DNA from: Chitinophagales bacterium | Lineage (GTDB): Bacteria > Bacteroidota > Bacteroidia > Chitinophagales > JADJOU01 | Length of the DNA stretch: 64,000 nt | Assembly: GCA_016787225.1 (NCBI GenBank) | Contig: JAEUUY010000011.1 | Span: 62,001-126,000, forward strand | Direction of reading: 5' to 3' | In this document: positions 16,443-25,521 of the stretch, piece after piece | How the letters are laid out: each line of letters starts with the position of its first letter | Position numbering within the stretch: the stretch's first letter is position 1 | The notes under the pieces: model-generated | The model's input: only the letters and a program-made list of their open reading frames with translations | What the model was told of the DNA's origin: nothing | The model's database searches: none | Made by a program: the position numbers and the translations under genes

Positions 16443-18785
16443 ATGAACAGATCCATTTTAAAACTACTTATAGTTTTACTCACTTTTCACGGCTTTATTT
16501 TATTAAAAGCACAAGCTCCTAATAAAATAAATTATCAAGGTATAGCCCGCAATGCTGATGGTACACCTCTGGCAAATAAGCCTTTGGCGCTGCGCTTGAG
16601 CATAATAGATGGAAGTCCTGCTGGAAGTGTCGTCTATTCGGAAGTACATAGTCAAACTACAAATGCTTTCGGATTATATTCAATCGGTATCGGCACAGGC
16701 TCTGTAGCTTCTGGAAGTATGACTACTATCAACTGGGCAAGCGGGGACAAATTTCTCAAAATAGAAATGGACCCTAACGGAGGTAGTGCCTTTGTAGAAA
16801 TGGGAACCTCTCAACTATTGAGTGTTCCCCTCGCCCTCTATGCTAATTCTGCCAACACCGCCAATACTGCTACATCAGCTACCAATGCTGTGAATGCAAC
16901 GAATGCTACAAATGCCACTAACGCAACTACAGCAACAACTGCCAATGCTTTAGCTCCATCAGCTATTATCAATCAAAATCAAATCTCTGGCACTGGCGCA
17001 GCGACTGGTCAAGTCTTAAAATGGGACGGTAGTAAATGGACTCCAAAAAATGATAGCCTAGGTATAGGTGGCAGCGGAGATAACTGGGGTGCACAAACAG
17101 TATCCACAGACGCTTCATTAACTGGGAATGGAACATCAAGCAATCCACTTAAGCTAGCTCAGCAAGGGGCTAATTCTGGTCAATCACTTAAGTGGAATGG
17201 CACAACTTGGCTTCCTTCTAATGATAATGTATTTGATGGTGATAGCTCTACTATGAATGAGATACAGACAATCAGTCGTAGCAATGATACTATATATCTC
17301 ACCAACGGAGGATTCGTGAAACTACCTGCTGGCGGAGGGGCTCAAATAATTTCTCGCACCAATGGCACAATAAACTTATCCAATGGTGGAGGCTTCATCA
17401 ATCTGCCTGATTCATCCTCAATCAATGAGTTGCAAACAATAAGTCTGGTCAATGATACCTTAAAATTAAATCAAGGGGGAGGCAATGTAAGTTTGGTCAA
17501 TGCAAATCGGTTTAGCTGGACAAAAGCAGGTACGGCCATCATTAAACCCACACTAAGCGATGATCAATATATAACTGGAAAATTAGGGATTGGGAATTTT
17601 AGTGGGACCAATCCAAGTGCCAATCTACATGTTTTTGGTACTGGGATATTTGGAGTCAACAATAGAGTGGCAGCCAATAACAGCTTAGCAATAGGATCTG
17701 GAGATACCGTAACGGGGGATTATAGTATAGCATTAGGGTCTTCTCATACTCTATCGGCTACACAATCCATCGTAATAGGAAACAGTGATACACTTACCAG
17801 CAATAGCAGCTTAGTAGTAGGAACTCAAAATAAGGCAACTGGACAAACTTCGATTGTATCAGGGTATAGAAACAAATCATATGGTGCCGAAGCTAGTGTT
17901 TTTGGTGCATACAATGAAGTGCCTTCATGGGTTAGCACTAGCTTTGTTGCTGGCGAAGGCAATAAACCAAAAGTGTCCTACGAGTCCATTCTTGGTACCT
18001 ACTCTACAGACTACACTCAAACTTATACTAACACTGATAGATTGTTTAATATAGGAAATGGAACAAATGCTACTACACGATCCGATGCATTGACCTTGCT
18101 AAAAAATGGAAATTTAGGACTTGGTACATCAACTCCGAGTTCCAAATTGCATCTTCAAGGCAATGGAATTATCAAGCAAAATATGGTTAGTTTCGATTCT
18201 ATAGCTTCGTTAAGTATAAGTTCACAAGACAATGAAACCAATGGAATTGAATTGACTAGAAACTATGGAAACGCTACACAATCTCTTCGATGGCGAATCT
18301 CAAAATACGGCAATGAGGGAGCAAATAATTCTGGGAGTGATTTTATTATTCAACGCTATGAAAGTAATGGAGGAGATTTTGGAGGAAGTAATACTCCATT
18401 TGGCATTAGTAGAAGTACTGGCTGGGTAACGATGTATGATGCACAAATTTTGGATACCTTACATACAGGCTCTGTCAATGTAACCAATGCAGTCAATCTG
18501 CAAAATGCCAATCTATATATGAAGGTCAATTCTTATACTACCTCTGCGACTATGCCCATACAAAGCTATTGTGCCATTCTTACGGGCTCTACGGCTAGTC
18601 AAACCTTGACTTTACCTACTACGCCAGCTACAGGAAGACTAGCGACTATTGTCAATCATAGCACACAATCGTGGAATATCAACCCTAGTTATACGATAAG
18701 CTCTAGCGCCACATCCAATGTCCTTAATAGTGGGGCAACTATACAGCTCATCTATGATGGCACTGTCTGGAGAAAAATGAATTAG
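16443..18785 (+). CDS. Secreted YadA/tail-fibre-like repetitive adhesin
   Basis: 780 aa with signal peptide (to about residue 24, LKAQA). The N-terminal domain (NKINYQGIARNADGTPLANK) is common in Bacteroidota surface proteins. A low-complexity Ala/Asn/Thr stretch (about 134-171) precedes the stalk. Residues about 406-510 carry YadA-head-like repeats (SLAIGSGDTVTGDYSIALG and following, about 14-15 residues per turn), and the C-terminus resembles tail-fibre ends. It has no T9SS sorting domain of its own; the next gene, 22 bases downstream, encodes a small protein that does. Confidence 0.8.
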   Translation: MNRSILKLLIVLLTFHGFILLKAQAPNKINYQGIARNADGTPLANKPLALRLSIIDGSPAGSVVYSEVHSQTTNAFGLYSIGIGTGSVASGSMTTINWASGDKFLKIEMDPNGGSAFVEMGTSQLLSVPLALYANSANTANTATSATNAVNATNATNATNATTATTANALAPSAIINQNQISGTGAATGQVLKWDGSKWTPKNDSLGIGGSGDNWGAQTVSTDASLTGNGTSSNPLKLAQQGANSGQSLKWNGTTWLPSNDNVFDGDSSTMNEIQTISRSNDTIYLTNGGFVKLPAGGGAQIISRTNGTINLSNGGGFINLPDSSSINELQTISLVNDTLKLNQGGGNVSLVNANRFSWTKAGTAIIKPTLSDDQYITGKLGIGNFSGTNPSANLHVFGTGIFGVNNRVAANNSLAIGSGDTVTGDYSIALGSSHTLSATQSIVIGNSDTLTSNSSLVVGTQNKATGQTSIVSGYRNKSYGAEASVFGAYNEVPSWVSTSFVAGEGNKPKVSYESILGTYSTDYTQTYTNTDRLFNIGNGTNATTRSDALTLLKNGNLGLGTSTPSSKLHLQGNGIIKQNMVSFDSIASLSISSQDNETNGIELTRNYGNATQSLRWRISKYGNEGANNSGSDFIIQRYESNGGDFGGSNTPFGISRSTGWVTMYDAQILDTLHTGSVNVTNAVNLQNANLYMKVNSYTTSATMPIQSYCAILTGSTASQTLTLPTTPATGRLATIVNHSTQSWNINPSYTISSSATSNVLNSGATIQLIYDGTVWRKMN

Positions 18786-18807
18786 TTACCTATAAAATGC
18801 CCAAGTC

Positions 18808-19308
18808 ATGAAAAAATTGTTTTTAATTCTTATAATTCCTGCTTCGCTTTTAAATATCGCATTTGCGCAGTCCACCATAAATTGTATGGGAGGAGCCGCT
18901 GTTCTCAACGGAATCATTCATGAGGCTAGCATAGGTGAAATGTCGGCCGTGCAGACCCTCTCAGCAGGGGGAGTTCATATAACACAAGGAGTTTTACAAA
19001 AAATAGAAGCTACTCCATTATCTATTGAAAATTCGGGTATGCTGCTAGAGATAGATGTTTTCCCTAATCCAACTGCTGATTTATTGAGTCTTCAATTTAA
19101 TAATTCCCCGTATGCAGATATTCATATCGAAATTATTGACATCTCTGGCAAGAAACTCATTCAAAGAGATGAAAAAATTCAAAGCCTAAATAAAGTCTTT
19201 AGTTTTGATTTATCAACTTATTCTGATGGTGTTTATCTACTCAATATCCTAGCAAATGATGGCTCGGCTAGGTATAGTAAAATAAGCTACCAGATTGTAA
19301 AACGATAA
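18808..19308 (+). CDS. Small secreted protein with T9SS sorting domain, adhesin partner
   Basis: 166 aa. Signal peptide (MKKLFLILIIPASLLNIAFAQ), a short domain with EASIGEMSAVQTLSAGGVHITQGVLQ, and a T9SS type A sorting domain (about 85-166, VFPNPTADLLSLQF..DISGKKLIQRDE..GVYLLNI). The same small protein type often follows fibre-like proteins in this phylum. A role as anchor or export partner of the adhesin at 16443-18785 is inference from adjacency. Confidence 0.78.
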   Translation: MKKLFLILIIPASLLNIAFAQSTINCMGGAAVLNGIIHEASIGEMSAVQTLSAGGVHITQGVLQKIEATPLSIENSGMLLEIDVFPNPTADLLSLQFNNSPYADIHIEIIDISGKKLIQRDEKIQSLNKVFSFDLSTYSDGVYLLNILANDGSARYSKISYQIVKR

Positions 19309-19313
19309 TAAAA

Positions 19314-19345
19314 AAAGGCAGCTTGAAAATCTTCAAGCTGCCTTT
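19314..19345. terminator. Bidirectional intrinsic terminator
   Basis: 14-bp perfect stem AAAGGCAGCTTGAA / TTCAAGCTGCCTTT with a 4-base loop. A-rich on the left and T-rich on the right, so it can end both the adhesin operon (plus) and the yceI gene (minus). Confidence 0.9.
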
Positions 19346-19367
19346 CTATTTACTATGAAGTGTTTTC

Positions 19368-19991
19368 CTAACCTTTCTTATTGGCTACTAACACGATATC
19401 TAGGCTTACATTATTCTCAATGGCCTTATCCGCTGCAGCGCCAAAAAGCGTAGAGCCGTATTTGATGTCATATTTCGTTCTATCGAATACTAATTTTCCA
19501 TTTGCTGTTATCTGATTTCCACTATTGCCTATTCTAGCATTGAAGCTAATAGGCTGAGAGATACCTTTGATTGTCAAATTTCCACTTACTACAGCCATTT
19601 TACCTTTGTAGGTAACTTTGGTAATATCTAGTTTAGCCTCAGGATGACTAGCGGTATTGAAAAAATCTTCATTTTTTAAATGTCCAATCAATTTGCCATT
19701 GTATTCTGCGTCAGCTATATCATCACATGTCATAGAATTCATGTCAATGGTTATTGAACCGTTTGTGATTTGATTGCCTGTAGCTGTCAGGCTACCTTGT
19801 GCTACTTTTATCTTACCGAAATGCTTTCCACCTACTTTTTTTCCAGTCCATAAAACCGAGGTAGCATTATTGTCCACCTCATAGGTAGCTACTGTCGTAG
19901 ATTTCTGTGCAGGTGATTTTTTCATTTTTGCTTGTGCTTGTGCGGAATAACCTGCTAAAGCCACTAGCGCTAGAATAATTAGTTTTTTCAT
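19368..19991 (-). CDS. YceI-family periplasmic lipocalin-like protein
   Basis: 207 aa with signal peptide (MKKLIILALVALAGYSAQAQA). The YceI domain (about 33-205) shows YEVDNNATSVLWTGKKVGG, GKIKVAQGSLTATG and HPEAKLDITKVTYKG, the family's beta-barrel that binds polyisoprenoid-like lipids. Monocistronic and convergent with the adhesin operon. The exact ligand in this organism is unknown. Confidence 0.9.
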   Translation of the reverse strand: MKKLIILALVALAGYSAQAQAKMKKSPAQKSTTVATYEVDNNATSVLWTGKKVGGKHFGKIKVAQGSLTATGNQITNGSITIDMNSMTCDDIADAEYNGKLIGHLKNEDFFNTASHPEAKLDITKVTYKGKMAVVSGNLTIKGISQPISFNARIGNSGNQITANGKLVFDRTKYDIKYGSTLFGAAADKAIENNVSLDIVLVANKKG

Positions 19992-20150
19992 CTGATAATT
20001 TTTTTAATGTGAATAGTGATTTAAACTGATTTCTTTTTAGAATAGTTCTAAACAACAAGTAATTTAAAGTTATTTTAACGAAATTCAATCGCTATCAAAG
20101 ATCATATCTACATTTCATACTTTTTAATACGCAATATTCCACATAAAAAC

Positions 20151-20158
20151 TACATTTG
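20151..20158 (+). promoter_or_regulatory. Promoter -7 element of dut
   Basis: TACATTTG matches TAnnTTTG. The predicted start is about 14 bases before the ATG at 20177, which argues against a TTG start at 20156 that would lie inside this box. Confidence 0.6.
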
Positions 20159-20176
20159 CTAGTTATTGTACAAGAA

Positions 20177-20614
20177 ATGAGCATTGAAGTCAATATAATT
20201 AATAACTCTAAGCATCCACTACCTGCATATGAAACTGCAGGCAGCGCAGGCATGGATATAAGAGCAAACATAGGAGAGGTTATTTCATTGAAGCCTTTTG
20301 AGCGCTTAGCTGTGCCAACGGGACTATTTATAGAATTGTCTCAAGGATATGAGGCGCAAATAAGGCCTAGAAGTGGATTGTCCTTAAAAACAGGGTTATC
20401 TATCCCAAATTCGCCAGGTACAATCGATAGTGATTACCGAGGTGAAATCAAAGTGATAGTCGCTAACCTATCGAACGAGCCAATTGAGATAAAAGATGGA
20501 GATAGAATAGCACAAATGGTGATAGCAAAATATGAAAGAGCAGAATGGAAAGAAGTGAAAAACCTTGAGGAAACAGAGAGAGGAAGCGGAGGATTTGGTA
20601 GTACGGGGGTGTAG
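20177..20614 (+). CDS. dut: Deoxyuridine 5'-triphosphate nucleotidohydrolase
   Basis: 145 aa, normal for trimeric dUTPase, which hydrolyses dUTP to dUMP and pyrophosphate. Motif 1 [10 protein letters not shown], motif 3 [12 protein letters not shown] with [11 protein letters not shown], and the C-terminal P-loop-like motif 5 [10 protein letters not shown] are intact. It starts a plus-strand run that continues with the sugar nucleotidyltransferase and the TPR-DUF4292-EnvC block. Confidence 0.96.
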   Translation: MSIEVNIINNSKHPLPAYETAGSAGMDIRANIGEVISLKPFERLAVPTGLFIELSQGYEAQIRPRSGLSLKTGLSIPNSPGTIDSDYRGEIKVIVANLSNEPIEIKDGDRIAQMVIAKYERAEWKEVKNLEETERGSGGFGSTGV

Positions 20615-20615
20615 C

Positions 20616-20656
20616 AATTTGAAAATGATTCAATCTAAAAATTTGAAAATGAATAG
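20616..20656. repeat. Dispersed intergenic repeat, copy 1
   Basis: A 39-base AT-rich sequence built from AATTTGAAAATGATTCAA and AATTTGAAAATGAAT immediately after dut. A second copy matching at about 36 of 39 positions lies at 41833-41871 after murQ. Confidence 0.75.
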
Positions 20657-20763
20657 CGCTTTTAATGATATAAATAATTTTGAAAGTTTGAGTCCAACTT
20701 TTTACTTTCAACTTTTCACTTTAAACTGACAACCACGATTAAAAAGAATAAACTTTAGTATAA

Positions 20764-21759
20764 ATGAGAATTATCGTACCCATGGCTGGATGGGGTTCTA
20801 GACTGAGACCACATACCTTGACTGTTCCAAAACCTATGCTCAAAATAGCTGGCAAATCAATTGTAGAGAGATTGATCTCCAATATTTCAAATACGGTGGA
20901 GGAAAAAATTGAGAGTATTAGCTTTATCATTCGAGAAGATTTTGGTAAGGAAATCGAAAATCAGCTAGTAAATATCGCTACAAAGTATAATACGTCGGCT
21001 CATATTTGCTATCAGGATGAACCTCTAGGAACTGGGCACGCTATATTATGCGCTCAAGAGCAATTGAGCGGACCTGTTGTTGTTGGTTTTGCAGATACGA
21101 TGTTTGATGCTGATTTTAAAATAGACACCGATAGTGACGCTGTCATATGGGTGAAGCAAATCCCTAACCCAGAAGCCTTTGGTGTTATCAAATTAGATGA
21201 GCAAGGTACAATCACAGAATTTATTGAAAAGCCAAAAGACTTTATCTCAGACCTCGCCATTATAGGTATCTACTACTTCAAAGACGGTAAAAATCTAAAA
21301 GACGAACTCCAATTCCTAATAGACAAGGACATGAGAGAAAAGGGTGAATATCAGCTGACCACAGCCATGGAGCACATGCGTCAAAAAGGTAAAGTCATGC
21401 GTCCTGGTCAGGTCAAAGAATGGCTAGACTGCGGAAATAAGAATGCTACTGTAGAGTCAAATACCGCTATACTTATGGCAGGGAACGATAGCTTGATGGA
21501 AGGCGAACTAACAAATTCGACTATTATTCAACCATGTTATATCGAATCTGGTGTCACAATAATCAATGCTATTGTGGGACCTCATGTATCCATAGGCACG
21601 GGAAGTAAAATAAAAAATTCAGTAATCTCAAATACCATTATACAAGAAAGCTCTATCATCGAAAATAGAATCCTAGATAATACTATGATAGGGTCTAAAG
21701 CACTCGTCCTAGGTCGTGCAGAAGATCTCAGTGTGGGAGATTTTAATCAGATACAATAA
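20764..21759 (+). CDS. Sugar-1-phosphate nucleotidyltransferase
   Basis: 331 aa. N-terminal nucleotidyltransferase signature MAGWGSRLRPHTLTVPKPML (residues 7-26), substrate motif GTGHAILCAQE, GVIKLDEQGTITEFIEKP, then a C-terminal left-handed beta-helix-like region (NAIVGPHVSIGTGSKIKNSV). This matches the long RmlA/GlmU-like family making NDP-sugars for envelope polysaccharide. The sugar is not determined by sequence alone. Confidence 0.88.
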   Translation: MRIIVPMAGWGSRLRPHTLTVPKPMLKIAGKSIVERLISNISNTVEEKIESISFIIREDFGKEIENQLVNIATKYNTSAHICYQDEPLGTGHAILCAQEQLSGPVVVGFADTMFDADFKIDTDSDAVIWVKQIPNPEAFGVIKLDEQGTITEFIEKPKDFISDLAIIGIYYFKDGKNLKDELQFLIDKDMREKGEYQLTTAMEHMRQKGKVMRPGQVKEWLDCGNKNATVESNTAILMAGNDSLMEGELTNSTIIQPCYIESGVTIINAIVGPHVSIGTGSKIKNSVISNTIIQESSIIENRILDNTMIGSKALVLGRAEDLSVGDFNQIQ

Positions 21760-21768
21760 AATATAAAT

Positions 21769-23499
21769 ATGCTCAAGATAATTCTCCTTTGCGCTATTTC
21801 CATCTACTCTAGCTGCATAATGGCTCAGCATGGCAGTCAAAAAACCAATATCTATCAATTGGATAGCAATCATGTCATTCAAATAGATATTTTTATCGAC
21901 GCCTTAAAAGAAAAGAGCTTAGGAAACACACTAGAAGCTAGAAAACTATTTAATCAAGTATTAGATAGATTCCCTAAGAATGATGCTGCGCTCTTTGAAT
22001 TATCGAAGTTAGAAGAAGAATTAGCAAATTATTCAGGAGCATTAGAAAAGGCTCAAAAAGCCTACGAATTAAATAAAACGAATAAATTTTATCTTGACCA
22101 ATACATTCGACTACTTACACAGACTAAGAACATAGATAAAGCCATAGATGTGTTGCAAGAGGTAATGAAAAACAAAAATTCTGACCAAATCTTAAAAATG
22201 CAATATGCATACTTATTAGGGTTAAGCAATAATCCGAAAAAGGCAATTGCTATTTTTGAAGAGATGGAAAGAAATGGAGACTATAACGATGCAATAGCCT
22301 ATGAAAAAATTAAATTGTACATGTCTCAAAACAATTTAACAGGCGCTGAAAACGAGCTAAAGAAAATGGTTAAAAACAATCCTAGTGACACAAGATTTCT
22401 AGGGAATTTAGCCGAATTCTATCTAAAAAGTGGAAATTTAGAGGAAGCAGAACGGGCATTTAATGACCTATTAAGAATTGAGCCTGCGAATATAAGCGCC
22501 CTACTATACAAGGCGCAATATTATCAAATGAAAAAGGATGAACAAAACTACAAAAAAACTATCATAGCGCTTGTTGAAAATAAAGATCTAAACCTTGATA
22601 CGAAAATTACAGTACTTACAGATAAATTCGCTAACGCCAGTAAAGTAGACAGCACAGACAAACTTTTTTTAATACAAATGTGTCAAAACTTGACACAACA
22701 ATATGCAGATGATTACCGCTCGCATCACTTACTGGCAGACATGTATTATATAGGGGGTAGATATGAAGAGGCTCGGAAGTCTTACTTAAAAACGTTGTCC
22801 CTTGATTCAAAAGAATATAATGTCTGGCAAAATCTTTTTTACACACAAAATGCATTAAAACTCTTTAAAGAAATGGCCGATTCCACAGAATCAGCTCTTG
22901 AATTTTTTCCTGCTAATTCTATTGTCTATTTCTACAATGGCTTAGCTAATTATCAGATAGATAAGCTAGACAAAGCTGAAAAAGGTTTTCGTCGAGCGCT
23001 ACGATTTGTAGGAGAAAATAAGGCATTAGAGGGACAATTATATAGCTCATTAGCTGAGTTATACCACAAACAAAAGCGATTCAAAGAAATGGATGAAAGT
23101 TTTGAAGAAGCGCTGAGAATTGATCCTGATAATGCCTATACATTAAACAACTATGCCTACTATCTTAGTTTGAGAAAAGACAAACTAGAACTAGCAAAAA
23201 AGATGAGCAAAAAATCACTTGATATAGATAAGAACAGTGCTTCTTTCCTAGACACCTATGCATGGATATGTTTTGAACTAGGGCTATACACCGATGCTAA
23301 ATATTATCAAGAACAGGCATTAGCCAATGGCAAAGAAGATATGGCTACTATTTATGAGCACTATGGCGATATACTTTTTAAACTTAATGAAATAGAAAAA
23401 GCTCTAATATATTGGACAAAAGCCAAAGAAAGTGGAAGTAAAAATAAATCCTTGCCTACGAAAATTTCTACCAGAAAGTATGTGGAATATCAGGATTAG
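21769..23499 (+). CDS. TPR-repeat exported protein
   Basis: 576 aa with signal peptide (MLKIILLCAISIYSSCIMAQ; a Cys at 16 gives a weak lipobox) and about a dozen TPR repeats to the C-terminus (for example NAYTLNNYAYYLSLRKDKLELAKKM). In Bacteroidota a TPR protein of this size regularly precedes DUF4292 and EnvC-like genes, as here (downstream genes overlap by 17 and 14 bases). Likely a periplasmic scaffold for envelope biogenesis; specific partner unknown. Confidence 0.85.
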   Translation: MLKIILLCAISIYSSCIMAQHGSQKTNIYQLDSNHVIQIDIFIDALKEKSLGNTLEARKLFNQVLDRFPKNDAALFELSKLEEELANYSGALEKAQKAYELNKTNKFYLDQYIRLLTQTKNIDKAIDVLQEVMKNKNSDQILKMQYAYLLGLSNNPKKAIAIFEEMERNGDYNDAIAYEKIKLYMSQNNLTGAENELKKMVKNNPSDTRFLGNLAEFYLKSGNLEEAERAFNDLLRIEPANISALLYKAQYYQMKKDEQNYKKTIIALVENKDLNLDTKITVLTDKFANASKVDSTDKLFLIQMCQNLTQQYADDYRSHHLLADMYYIGGRYEEARKSYLKTLSLDSKEYNVWQNLFYTQNALKLFKEMADSTESALEFFPANSIVYFYNGLANYQIDKLDKAEKGFRRALRFVGENKALEGQLYSSLAELYHKQKRFKEMDESFEEALRIDPDNAYTLNNYAYYLSLRKDKLELAKKMSKKSLDIDKNSASFLDTYAWICFELGLYTDAKYYQEQALANGKEDMATIYEHYGDILFKLNEIEKALIYWTKAKESGSKNKSLPTKISTRKYVEYQD

Positions 23500-24169
23500 A
23501 ATGTTGTTTATTCTAATTTTCAAGACCTCATTAGGACTTGCTCAAGAAAATATGACTTTTTTCACTGCAAAATCAGAAATCGTTATTGAACGAAATGGGG
23601 AAAAGGAAGATTTTACAGCTCACATTCGCTATAATCTCAAAGACACTTTATGGGTTTCATTTACTGGGGCACTAGGTATAGAAGGTGCAAGAATGCTAAT
23701 CACCAGAGACTCGACCTATATTTTGAATAAACTTGAAAAATCAAATCTTGCCTTTTCGCAAGATAATGAAAATTATCTCATACCATATGCATTCTCCCTA
23801 GATGACTGGAAGATACTGTTACTAAATATTCCACCGAAACCAGACACAAGTACTGAAATTGTCGTAGAGAATGAAATACAGATAAGTACACAATACTATA
23901 GTCACAGAATCCACAAAACATATCAAAAGAATAATAGAATTTTGAAGTGTCAGTTTAATAATACAAGACATGGTGGAATTTGTGAAGTAGTCTATAGCAA
24001 TTATGATAAATCAGAAAAATCTTGGTCTCTAGCTAAAGAAAGACAAATTCAAATCAATCAATCCGCTTCAGAACCTGTGAAAATCTTGATACGCTATATT
24101 GATTTTGCATTTAATCAGCCAAAGCCATTTAATTTCAATTTTTCAAAATACAAAGATGGTTCAAATTAA
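23483..24169 (+). CDS. DUF4292 envelope protein
   Basis: About 228 aa from ATG 23483; ATG 23501, just after the upstream stop, is also possible. Short signal sequence (MLFILIFKTSLGLAQ) then a LolA/LolB-like beta-rich domain with IRYNLKDTLWVSFTGALGIEG. The domain DUF4292 is conserved beside TPR and EnvC-like genes in this phylum. The fold resemblance to lipoprotein carriers is known for the family; the function is not. It overlaps the genes on both sides, so it is translationally coupled. Confidence 0.82.
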   Translation, partial: WNIRIRMLFILIFKTSLGLAQENMTFFTAKSEIVIERNGEKEDFTAHIRYNLKDTLWVSFTGALGIEGARMLITRDSTYILNKLEKSNLAFSQDNENYLIPYAFSLDDWKILLLNIPPKPDTSTEIVVENEIQISTQYYSHRIHKTYQKNNRILKCQFNNTRHGGICEVVYSNYDKSEKSWSLAKERQIQINQSASEPVKILIRYIDFAFNQPKPFNFNFSKYKDGSN

Positions 24170-25439
24170 GAATAGTTTCATTGGTTTAAAACTTCTTATC
24201 CTCTTTATGCTAGTCTTATTGGCGAGCAGTATATTTTGTCAAAGTTCAAAGCGAAAAGAACTTCAAAAAGAGTATAATACTATTTTAAAAGAGATAAAGC
24301 AAATACAGAACAACATAGATAAAACAGCACGTGAACGAAATATAGGCGTTCATGAAATAGCCATGCTCAACACAAAAATAGAGAAGCGGAAAAAATTAAT
24401 TAGCAATATCGAATCTCAAACCGCAGTAATAGAAACTGAATTAGTTATGAGAACTAAAGACGTGGGGAATTTGGGTGCAGAAATAACCAAATTGAAGGAA
24501 GAGTACACTAAGCTCATTTTATGGCTAAACAAGAATCATAATAGCGTAAATAAACTAGCATTTGTAATGGAAGCGAATAATTTTAAAGAAGCCTACCATA
24601 GAATACAATACATTAAAAAATACGGAGACTATAGAGCCAGACAATCGGTATATTTATCGAATCAGGTAGACAGAATAATGGAAAAAATTAATTCGCTCAA
24701 TACGATTAAACAAGAAAAAATCAACATCATTGACATCAATAAAACGCAACAAAAAGAACTTACAGCAGAGAAGAATAACCGTGATTTTATCGTCAAAAAA
24801 TTAGATAATGAACTCAATGATTTACGTAAAAAAATTGTAGCTAAGAATGAACAAGCTGAAGCTATCAATAGAAAAATTAAAAAAATAATAGAAGACGAAG
24901 TACGCAAAGAACAAGAAAGAAGAATAGCAGCTAGAGAGCGCGATGCTAAAAAAACAGGCACATCAGGAACATCTGCAAAAAAAGAACCTGAAGACTATTC
25001 GCAAACTCCTGAAGGAAAATTGTCTGCAAGTTTTAGAGAGAGTAAAGGCAATTTGCCTTGGCCTGTTGCCCATGGAGAGATAACTAATAAATTTGGTAGA
25101 CAACCTCACCCTCTAGCACCTGATTTATTTATAGATAATAGTGGATTGGATATTCGTACTGCCCAAAATAGCAGTGTCAAGTCAATATATAAAGGTGAGG
25201 TCGTGCGCATATTCGAAATGCCAACCTATCAAAACTGCGTTATGATCAAGCATGGGGACTACTTTACAGTATACTCATATTTAAAATCTGTTAATGTTCG
25301 TGAAGGAATGGAAATAAACGCTGGGCAAGCTTTAGGAGTATGTGGTTTTGATGAAACACATGGCTATTCCTTAGTGAATCTTCAAATATGGCACTACCAA
25401 AACAAACAAAATCCTCAAAACTGGCTCTCAGGCAGATGA
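24156..25439 (+). CDS. EnvC-like murein hydrolase activator with degenerate LytM domain
   Basis: 427 aa. Signal/TM segment (LKLLILFMLVLLASSIF), long coiled coil (about 27-280), then an M23/LytM domain in the last 120 residues. The zinc ligands are altered: the first motif reads NSGLDIRT instead of HxGxD, and the last reads VNLQIWHY instead of LHFEI. As in EnvC/NlpD, the domain is probably non-catalytic and activates amidases during cell separation. ATG 24156 overlaps the end of the DUF4292 gene. Confidence 0.88.
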   Translation: MVQIKNSFIGLKLLILFMLVLLASSIFCQSSKRKELQKEYNTILKEIKQIQNNIDKTARERNIGVHEIAMLNTKIEKRKKLISNIESQTAVIETELVMRTKDVGNLGAEITKLKEEYTKLILWLNKNHNSVNKLAFVMEANNFKEAYHRIQYIKKYGDYRARQSVYLSNQVDRIMEKINSLNTIKQEKINIIDINKTQQKELTAEKNNRDFIVKKLDNELNDLRKKIVAKNEQAEAINRKIKKIIEDEVRKEQERRIAARERDAKKTGTSGTSAKKEPEDYSQTPEGKLSASFRESKGNLPWPVAHGEITNKFGRQPHPLAPDLFIDNSGLDIRTAQNSSVKSIYKGEVVRIFEMPTYQNCVMIKHGDYFTVYSYLKSVNVREGMEINAGQALGVCGFDETHGYSLVNLQIWHYQNKQNPQNWLSGR

Positions 25440-25521
25440 TTTTAATTATTTTTAAATCAATATAATTCTGAGATGACGTTAATATTGTATCTAAAATTCT
25501 ATTGCCTTAAACCTTATAAAT

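Noticed and set aside
16845-16955. AAT/ACN-rich repeats as a CRISPR or VNTR
   Set aside because: They are a coding Ala/Asn/Thr low-complexity stretch with no constant spacer or repeat length.
20156-20176. Earlier TTG start for dut
   Set aside because: The TTG lies within the -7 element, and the family start is at 20177.
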